This document shows positions 4,833 to 9,833 of a stretch of DNA of 9,833 nt, one piece after another. Source of the stretch: CANNDT01 sp945876205 (GTDB lineage: Bacteria > Acidobacteriota > Vicinamibacteria > Vicinamibacterales > UBA2999); NCBI GenBank assembly GCA_947503365.1, contig CANNDT010000132.1, forward strand, positions 1 through 9,833, read 5' to 3'. Each line of letters starts with the position of its first letter. Within the stretch, counting starts at the first letter, position 1. A program made the position numbers and the translations under genes. The notes under the pieces were generated by a model. That model was not told where the DNA came from. It saw nothing but the letters and a program-made list of their open reading frames with translations, and made no database searches.

Positions 4833-5809
4833 CGGGCGCTGGCGCGCGCAGTGGACGCGGGACGCTTGCGCTTGGTTCGTCCCTGGCGGGCGACCAGTGC
4901 ACGATATTCGCGCACGAGAAGGTCGAGATGCTCGCGCTCCTCATCGGCAAACTCGAGGAAGACCTGCTTGCCCTCGGAATCCTCGAACCGCTCGCCGTAC
5001 TTCTTGAAGAACCGGTGCGACCCGCGCTCGCAACGAATGCCGATCAATAGCGCCTGCTGATCGTTGACGCCCTTGGTGAGCCGCTCCGCGCCCTCGGCAA
5101 ACAGTCCGTTGGCGGCGCCCTTGAAAAACAGGAAGGTCGGACGCGATTCGAGCTGCGGATCCCGCTGGAGCAGCTCGGCGTAGCGCGCTTCGAGCGTCGC
5201 GAGATGTTCCTTCTCCTCCGCCGCGAGGTCCTGGAAGATCTTGCGGCCGCGCGCGTCACGCGCGATCTTGGCCGCGCGCGTATAGAACTCCAGCCCGCTG
5301 CGCTCGGTGGCAATGGCAATCCGCAACGCATCCCGTGCAAAGACGAGGTCGGTGTGGCCATCGCCGGTGGCGGGTTGCTTGCCGGTCTTGCATTCCTCGC
5401 AGGTGCCGTAAATCTGGACCACGCTCTGCGACGGCGAGAAATTGCGAGCGGTCGCCACCTCCTCGACGAGCGCCTCGATGTCAGAGCTGAGGAACTCGTA
5501 GGAGCGGTGGCAGGTCTTGCAGATGAGATGAAAATGACGCGGCTGGCGGTACGAGTGCTCGAAGCGGAACCGGCCCTCGCCGAAGTCGACCTTGCGGGCG
5601 ATGCCCGCGTCGACCATCCATTGCAGGGTGCGATAGACGGTCGCGCGGCTGATGCGGTGATCGTCGCGGCGAATCAGGTCGACCAGGTCGTCGGCGCTGA
5701 GGTGGCCTTCCTGGCGCAGGAACACATTGACGATCTGTTCCCGCTTGCTGGACCGCTTGCCGCCTTCTGGCTTGAGCGCCCGGAGGTCAGGCAGGGAAGA
5801 TATGGCCAT
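4829..5809 (-). CDS. Fur-family regulator fused to a ferritin-like diiron domain
   Basis: This 326-residue two-domain protein is unusual. Residues about 20-143 form a Fur/PerR-type metalloregulator: a winged helix (SKREQIVNVF to ISRATVYRTLQWMVDAGIARKV), RFEHSYRQPRHFHLICKTC with a His-rich metal site, and two CxxC pairs (C97/C100, C137/C140) for structural zinc. Residues about 155-305 form a rubrerythrin/ferritin-like four-helix bundle with a full diiron ligand set: E169 (ATERSGLEFY), E199/H202 (EEKEHL), E261 (CERGSH) and E291/H294 (EEREHL). The tail (312-326) is basic. The frame is continuous. A typical Fur is about 140 residues, so the extra domain more than doubles it. ATG 5809 lies 30 nt after the erpA stop. 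It probably represses or activates iron or peroxide genes while its bundle binds or oxidises iron; that coupling is inferred. Confidence 0.88.
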   Translation of the reverse strand: MAISSLPDLRALKPEGGKRSSKREQIVNVFLRQEGHLSADDLVDLIRRDDHRISRATVYRTLQWMVDAGIARKVDFGEGRFRFEHSYRQPRHFHLICKTCHRSYEFLSSDIEALVEEVATARNFSPSQSVVQIYGTCEECKTGKQPATGDGHTDLVFARDALRIAIATERSGLEFYTRAAKIARDARGRKIFQDLAAEEKEHLATLEARYAELLQRDPQLESRPTFLFFKGAANGLFAEGAERLTKGVNDQQALLIGIRCERGSHRFFKKYGERFEDSEGKQVFLEFADEEREHLDLLVREYRALVARQGRTKRKRPASTARASAR

Positions 5810-5829
5810 GCCTTACCTTGACCTCAGAC

Positions 5830-5846
5830 CTAGACGGTTCTAGACG
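5830..5846. repeat. Phased direct repeat before the Fur-ferritin gene
   Basis: CTAGACG occurs at 5830-5836 and again at 5840-5846, a 10-bp period equal to one helical turn. It lies across the erpA stop codon and about 20-40 nt upstream of the Fur-ferritin ATG. It could be a protein site, but short repeats like this also arise by chance. Confidence 0.25.
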
Positions 5847-6163
5847 TTGAACGAAGAGCCGCACCCGCAGGTGGACGTCGCGTTCGGGTTCTTGATCGTG
5901 AAGCCGCCGCCGGTCACCGTGTCGACGAAATCGACCTCGGCGCCCTTCAGGTAGGCGATGCTGACGGGGTCGACGAACAGCTTCACGCCATTCGACTCGA
6001 ACACCTGGTCCGCGGCGCCGCCGCTCTCCTCGATCATCAGGCCGTACTGGAAGCCCGAGCAACCGCCGCCCTGCACGAACACACGCAGGCCGCTGCCGGC
6101 CTTGTTCTCTTCAGTCAGCAGCTCGCTGATTTTGGTCGCCGCCGTCGCTGACACATTGATCAT
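5840..6163 (-). CDS. erpA: A-type iron-sulfur carrier protein ErpA
   Basis: This 107-residue HesB/IscA-family protein binds Fe-S clusters or iron through three cysteines and hands clusters to apo-enzymes. The cysteines are in GGGCSGFQYGL (one) and TSTCGCGSSF (the C-terminal CGC). VDPVSIAYLKG and NPNATSTCGCGSSF are closer to ErpA than to IscA or SufA. ATG 6163 (MINVSATAATKI) is chosen because family proteins begin just before this helix and GGGAG lies about 10 nt upstream. A longer frame to 6328 would add 55 residues without family match and overlap the fumarase gene. It sits 50 nt downstream of a class I fumarase, a [4Fe-4S] enzyme and a natural client, and 30 nt upstream of the Fur-ferritin gene. 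The combination suggests coordinated Fe-S supply. Confidence 0.9.
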   Translation of the reverse strand: MINVSATAATKISELLTEENKAGSGLRVFVQGGGCSGFQYGLMIEESGGAADQVFESNGVKLFVDPVSIAYLKGAEVDFVDTVTGGGFTIKNPNATSTCGCGSSFNV

Positions 6164-6164
6164 T

Positions 6165-6208
6165 GTCTGGAATCTCCCGTAAAACCTGCCGTTATTATAA
6201 CTCCAGAC
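6165..6208. promoter_or_regulatory. Possible internal promoter and inverted repeat before erpA
   Basis: In the 50-nt gap between fumarase and erpA the minus strand contains a perfect TATAAT (plus bases 6194-6199) about 31 nt upstream of the erpA ATG. No good -35 element is placed upstream of it. The gap is bracketed by the exact 7-base inverted repeat GTCTGGA (6165-6171) and TCCAGAC (6202-6208), 30 nt apart. The lower arm lies just before the start codon. It might serve as an operator or as an RNA stem. This is weak evidence. Confidence 0.35.
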
Positions 6209-6213
6209 CGGCC

Positions 6214-7728
6214 TCAGACCATGGCCGCCAGTTCCCGGGCTGAGTTCTGTTCGACATCCTTGTGAAGGCTGTTTCCATGGGCGTCCATGGTCACAATCGC
6301 CGGGAAATCCTTCACTGTGAGGTGCCACATGGCCTCCGGGGTGCCAAATTCCATCAGCGACACGTCATCCACCCCCTGGATAGCCCGAGCGTAAAACTGC
6401 GCGGCTCCGCCGATGGCGTTCAGATACACCGCCCCCGACTCCTTGAGCGCCGCCAGCGTCTTTCCGCCCATCCCGCCCTTGCCGACCACCGCCCGCACGC
6501 CGTAGCGCTTGATGATGTCGGCCTGGTACGGCTCTTCCCGGATGCTGGTGGTCGGACCGGCGGCCGTGACCCGCCAGCCGCTGCCTTCCTTCACGACGAC
6601 CGGACCGCAGTGGTACAGCACCGATCCGTTCAGGTCGACCGGCGGGTCGTGCTTCATGAGATGCGCGTGGACGGCATCACGTCCCGTAAAGACTTTTCCC
6701 GAGATCAGGACGACGTCGCCAACCTTCAGCGCGCGGACCTGCTCCTCGGTCAGCGGCGTGCGCAAGGCGACCTCGCGTCCAGACCGCTGGAAGCCGGCCT
6801 GGTCGGCCATCGCCTGCAGCGGGGTCCCGGGATCGCGATAGAGCCACTGCGTGATCTCGCCGGTCTTGCCGTCAAGCACGACGCCGAGTCGACGGAAGGC
6901 CCAGCAGTCGTAGGCGACCGACACGAAGAAGCTGGCGGGAAGGCGATTGAGCACGCCGATCTTGCAGCCGATGAGGGAGGTGCGTCCGCCGAATCCCATC
7001 GCGCCGATGCCCAGCTTGTTGGCCTCGCCCATGATCGCCGCTTCGAGCTCCGCGAGGCGGGGATCGGCGTTGACGTCGTTGAGCGTGCGGAACAACTGCT
7101 CCTTGGCATGCACGTACCCGGATGTCCGGTCGCCGCCGATGCAGACGCCGACGGCGCCGGGCGCGCAACCCTTGCCCTGCGCATTCCAGACGGCGTGCAG
7201 GATGCATTTCCGCACGCCCTCGATGGTGCGATCGGCGCGGCCCAGCCCGGGGAGCTCGGCGGGGACGGAGTACTGCGCGTTCATGTTCTCGCAGCCGCCG
7301 CCCTTGAGGATCAACTTCACCTCGATGTCGTCGCGGTCCCACTGCTCGAAATGGATGATCGGCGTGCCGGGTCCAAGGTTGGTGCCCGAGTTTTCGCCGG
7401 TGATCGAATCGACGGAATTCGGCCGGAGCTTGCCGCGCTTGGTGGCCTCGGCCACCGCCTCGCGGATCTGCTTCTTCAGCACGATCTGGTTCGCGCCGAC
7501 CGGTGTCTTCACTTCGAAGGTGGGCATGCCGGTGTCCTGGCAGATCGCGCCTTCGCACTCGGCGGCCTGGTCGATGTTCTGCGCGATGATCGCAAGCGCC
7601 TGCGAGGACTGGGTCCCGGGCGTCTCTTCCGCCATCGCCACCTTCATCGCCGCACGGACGTCGGGCGGAAGCTCGGTCGAGGTCTTGACGATGAGCGAGA
7701 CGACGCTGTCAAAAAAAGCTGAGGGCAT
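6214..7728 (-). CDS. Class I (iron-sulfur) fumarate hydratase, fused alpha and beta domains
   Basis: This 504-residue enzyme interconverts fumarate and malate in the TCA cycle and belongs to the oxygen-sensitive [4Fe-4S] class I fumarases. The alpha domain covers about residues 1-300 and the beta domain about 325-504. Cysteines fitting the cluster ligands are C63 (AICQDTGMPTF), C188 (GKGCAPGAVGV) and C275 (YDCWAFRR). Other landmarks are KGGGCENM, GGDRTSGYVHAKEQ and, in the beta part, SGKVFTGRDAVHAHL, YHCGPVV, GPTTSIREEPY and GKGGMGGKT. Many bacteria encode alpha and beta separately; here they are one chain. ATG 7728 is preferred over ATG 7761 because the latter overlaps the aspartase start and would cover the promoter. 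No Shine-Dalgarno is well placed, so the message may be leaderless. It is divergent from aspartase and heads the run to erpA. Confidence 0.9.
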   Translation of the reverse strand: MPSAFFDSVVSLIVKTSTELPPDVRAAMKVAMAEETPGTQSSQALAIIAQNIDQAAECEGAICQDTGMPTFEVKTPVGANQIVLKKQIREAVAEATKRGKLRPNSVDSITGENSGTNLGPGTPIIHFEQWDRDDIEVKLILKGGGCENMNAQYSVPAELPGLGRADRTIEGVRKCILHAVWNAQGKGCAPGAVGVCIGGDRTSGYVHAKEQLFRTLNDVNADPRLAELEAAIMGEANKLGIGAMGFGGRTSLIGCKIGVLNRLPASFFVSVAYDCWAFRRLGVVLDGKTGEITQWLYRDPGTPLQAMADQAGFQRSGREVALRTPLTEEQVRALKVGDVVLISGKVFTGRDAVHAHLMKHDPPVDLNGSVLYHCGPVVVKEGSGWRVTAAGPTTSIREEPYQADIIKRYGVRAVVGKGGMGGKTLAALKESGAVYLNAIGGAAQFYARAIQGVDDVSLMEFGTPEAMWHLTVKDFPAIVTMDAHGNSLHKDVEQNSARELAAMV

Positions 7729-7763
7729 CCACCAAGTATAATTTGGGTGGCTGGGTGGCAACC
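7729..7763. promoter_or_regulatory. Compact divergent promoter between fumarase and aspartase
   Basis: Only 35 bp separate the two start codons. On the plus strand TATAAT lies at 7737-7742, placing a start near 7749, 15 nt before the aspartase ATG; no clear -35 is seen. On the minus strand TATACT (plus bases 7735-7740) follows TTGCCA (7756-7761) with a short 15-nt spacer. Its start would fall at about 7728, the fumarase ATG itself. The two -10 elements overlap, so the two transcripts probably compete. Confidence 0.5.
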
Positions 7764-9170
7764 ATGGAGTTCCGAACCGAGCGCGATCCTCTCGGCGAGC
7801 ATGCGGTTCCCGCCGATGCCTATTACGGCATCCAGACGATGCGGGCGCTCGAGAACTTTCCGATCAGCGGCCTGCGCGCACCGGCCGACCTCGTCACCGC
7901 CACTATCCTGATCAAGAAGGCCGCCGCTCAGGCCAACGTCTCGCTTGGCCGTCTCGACAAGACGATCGGCGATGCGGTCGTGCGCGCGGCCGACGACATC
8001 CTCGCTGGAGCGCTTCGCGATCAGTTCGTCGTCGACGTCTACCAGGCGGGCGCAGGCACGTCGCACAACATGAACGCCAACGAGGTGCTCGCCAACCGCG
8101 CGTCGGAGATGCTTGGCGGCGCGCGCGGCGAGTATCGTCTCGTGCACCCGAACGACCACGTCAACATGGGACAGTCGACCAACGACGTGTACCCGACGGC
8201 GACCCGCCTCGCGCTGCTGCTGATGCATGGCGCGCTCGTGGAGTCGGCGAGGTCGCTGGCCGAAGCGCTCGACCGCAAGGCGCACGAGTTTGATGCGGTG
8301 CTGAAGGTGGGACGCACCCACCTGCAGGACGCCGTGCCGATGACGCTCGGACAGGAGTTCGGCGGCTACGCCGCGTGCGTCGAGCAAGGCGCGAAGGACG
8401 TCGAGCATGCCTCCGCGCAACTGCACGAGCTGAACCTCGGCGCCACCGCCGTCGGCACGGGGCTGAACGCCGGCGAGGAGTACACGTCGCAGGCCATCCG
8501 CAACCTGGCGCGGTCTACCGGATTGACGCTGACACCGGCGGCAAACCGGTTTCGCGTCACGCAGAGCATGGGCGACGTGCTGTCGTACTCAGGGGCGATG
8601 CGGCGACTGGCCGTCGAGTTGTGCAAGGTCGCGAGCGACCTGCGCCTTCTCAGCATGGGCCCGCGCGCCGGCATCGCCGAAATCGCGCTGCCCGCGGTGC
8701 AGCCGGGATCGTCGATCATGCCCGGCAAGGTGAACCCGTCGGTGCCCGAGATGGTCAACCAGGTCTGCTACCAGGTGATCGGCTGCGACATGACCATCTG
8801 CGCGGCGGCCGAAGCGGGCCAGCTCGAATTAAACGTGATGATGCCGGTCATCGCATGGAACGGCATCCACGCGTCTACCATCCTGCGCGAGTCGATGAAG
8901 GCCCTCCGTACGCGATGCGTCGTCGGCATCGAAGCCGACGCGGCACGGTGCCGCGAGCTCCTCGACCGCAGCACCGCGGTGGCGACGGCGCTCAGCCCGT
9001 ATATTGGATATGCGGCCACCGCCGAGATCGCGAAGGAGTCGGTGAAGACCGGGAAGCCGATTCGACAGATCGTCCAGGAGCGCGGGCTGATCGACGCACA
9101 GCAACTCGAACAGGTCCTCTCGGCTGAAGCCATGACGCATCCAGGAATTGCGGGGCAGGTCAAGAAGTGA
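7764..9170 (+). CDS. aspA: Aspartate ammonia-lyase (aspartase)
   Basis: This 468-residue member of the fumarase/aspartase superfamily converts L-aspartate to fumarate and ammonia. The superfamily signature GSSIMPGKVNP is at residues 315-325, with the catalytic serine in the flexible SS loop. Features favouring aspartase over class II fumarase are PADAYYGIQTMRALENF near the N-terminus (FumC has a W-G there), QAGAGTSHNMNANEVLAN (95-111), and VPEMVNQVCYQVIGCDMTICAAAEAGQLELNVMMP (327-361), where FumC has a CEAxTMV-type sequence and GNFELNVF. ATG 7764 is used with GGTGG just upstream; the TTG at 7743 would lie within the -10 region. Its product, fumarate, is the substrate of the divergent class I fumarase. 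The stop overlaps the methyltransferase start by 4 nt. Confidence 0.85.
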   Translation: MEFRTERDPLGEHAVPADAYYGIQTMRALENFPISGLRAPADLVTATILIKKAAAQANVSLGRLDKTIGDAVVRAADDILAGALRDQFVVDVYQAGAGTSHNMNANEVLANRASEMLGGARGEYRLVHPNDHVNMGQSTNDVYPTATRLALLLMHGALVESARSLAEALDRKAHEFDAVLKVGRTHLQDAVPMTLGQEFGGYAACVEQGAKDVEHASAQLHELNLGATAVGTGLNAGEEYTSQAIRNLARSTGLTLTPAANRFRVTQSMGDVLSYSGAMRRLAVELCKVASDLRLLSMGPRAGIAEIALPAVQPGSSIMPGKVNPSVPEMVNQVCYQVIGCDMTICAAAEAGQLELNVMMPVIAWNGIHASTILRESMKALRTRCVVGIEADAARCRELLDRSTAVATALSPYIGYAATAEIAKESVKTGKPIRQIVQERGLIDAQQLEQVLSAEAMTHPGIAGQVKK

Positions 9171-9817
9171 AAGTGTTATTGACGGCGCTGGTGTGCCTGC
9201 TCACGGTCGGGCTTCGCGCGCAGGATCTTGCTCCTCAGCAACATGGCCGGCTCTTTCCGCCGCAGGATCTCGGACTGCTCGAAGGGCCCGATCGCGACGC
9301 CTGGCAGAAGCCCGAACAGATCATGGACACGCTGGCGATTGCCGATGGATCGGCGGTCGCTGACATCGGCGCCGGCGCGGGATGGTTTACCATCCGCCTC
9401 GCGCGCCGCGTCGGCCCCAACGGCACCGTCTACGCGCAGGACGTGCAGCGCCAGATGCTCGAGGCGATTCGCCGGCGCGTGGCGCGCGAAGGGCTGCAGA
9501 ACGTGCAGACTCGCCTCGGCGCCGGCAGCTCACCCAACCTGCCCCGTCGGGCGCTCGACGCGGTGCTGGTCGTGGACACCTACCCTGAAGTCGAAGATCG
9601 CGTCAGCTTTCTCCGCAACCTTGCGGCGTCGCTCAAGCCCAGCGGCCGGATCGGCATCGTGAACTACACACCCGGCGTCGGCGGGCCAGGACCCGGACCC
9701 ACTGAAGGCGTTCGCGTCGATGCATCGAAGGTCGAGGCGGATGCGCAGGCGGCAGGGCTTCACGTGCTCGCGCGCGAGACACTTCCCTACCAGTACCTCC
9801 TCGTCCTCGGCCGGTAG
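9167..9817 (+). CDS. SAM-dependent methyltransferase with an N-terminal signal peptide
   Basis: This 216-residue class I methyltransferase-fold protein has a cleavable-looking signal. Residues 1-19 (MKVLLTALVCLLTVGLRAQ) show a basic start, a hydrophobic core and a likely cut near LRA-Q. The mature part carries DRDAWQKPEQI (42-52), SAM motif I VADIGAGAGWFTIRLA (64-79), an acidic residue after strand 2 (VYAQD, D92), and LDAVLVVDTYPEVEDRVSFL as motif II/III region. The C-terminal part has a Gly/Pro-rich loop (PGVGGPGPGPTEG). It starts at GTG 9167, overlapping the aspA stop as GTGA, so translation is probably coupled. An export signal on a SAM enzyme is odd because SAM is cytoplasmic; the segment may instead be a membrane anchor. 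The substrate is unknown. The frame is complete and ends 16 nt before the window edge. Confidence 0.8.
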   Translation: MKVLLTALVCLLTVGLRAQDLAPQQHGRLFPPQDLGLLEGPDRDAWQKPEQIMDTLAIADGSAVADIGAGAGWFTIRLARRVGPNGTVYAQDVQRQMLEAIRRRVAREGLQNVQTRLGAGSSPNLPRRALDAVLVVDTYPEVEDRVSFLRNLAASLKPSGRIGIVNYTPGVGGPGPGPTEGVRVDASKVEADAQAAGLHVLARETLPYQYLLVLGR

Positions 9818-9833
9818 CTGATTCCCCCTTCCC

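Noticed and set aside
3954..5060. A 368-codon plus-strand open frame over the PHP and Fur-ferritin genes
   Set aside because: It spans two well-supported minus-strand genes and is rich in Arg with no recognisable domain, so it is a shadow frame.
6262..7722. A 486-codon plus-strand open frame across the fumarase gene
   Set aside because: It is antisense to a clearly recognisable enzyme, has a low-complexity Arg/Ala/Asp-rich composition and shows no family motif. Long antisense frames are expected in GC-rich coding DNA.
7764..9170. Class II fumarase (FumC) as identity of the plus-strand lyase
   Set aside because: The YYG near the N-terminus, NEVLAN, and the EMVNQVCYQVIG and AAEAGQLELNV blocks fit aspartase better, and a fumarase of another class is already adjacent. 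A phylogenetic tree would settle it.

Overview
The window is a GC-rich bacterial chromosome segment, densely packed and without rRNA, tRNA, CRISPR or an intact insertion sequence. A class I fumarase, an A-type Fe-S carrier, a Fur-ferritin fusion and an exported methyltransferase together suggest an uncultured soil or sediment bacterium. Acidobacteriota is my best guess, but this is inference from gene content only.

Layout. Bases 1-1140 look like an accessory patch. They hold a toxin-first type II toxin-antitoxin pair (140-854) with a promoter carrying a 15-bp palindromic operator. Beyond it lies a short broken remnant of a uvrA-like ATPase gene (about 898-1032, minus strand). Bases 1141-3296 hold a MobA-like nucleotidyltransferase (minus), a cold-shock-domain gene with its own promoter and a long structured leader (plus), a membrane-anchored DUF218/YdcF protein (plus), and a second cold-shock paralogue (minus) convergent with it.

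Bases 2967-7728 form one minus-strand run, probably one or two operons: class I fumarase, ErpA, a Fur-type regulator fused to a ferritin-like diiron domain, a PHP phosphoesterase, an ABC-ATPase homologue lacking its catalytic residues, and the second cold-shock gene. Several junctions overlap, which suggests translational coupling. Bases 7764-9817 run the other way: aspartate ammonia-lyase, overlapped by 4 nt by a methyltransferase with a signal peptide.

How the genes fit together. Aspartase (aspartate to fumarate) and fumarase (fumarate to malate) are transcribed divergently from only 35 bp, a compact fumarate node. Class I fumarase needs a [4Fe-4S] cluster, ErpA is a cluster carrier, and the next gene joins a metal-responsive DNA-binding domain to a potential iron-oxidising domain. 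The minus-strand run therefore reads as an iron/Fe-S module attached to a central carbon step. The Fur-ferritin fusion is the strongest candidate for an undescribed system. The degenerate ABC ATPase and the cspA-like structured leader are the next most interesting.
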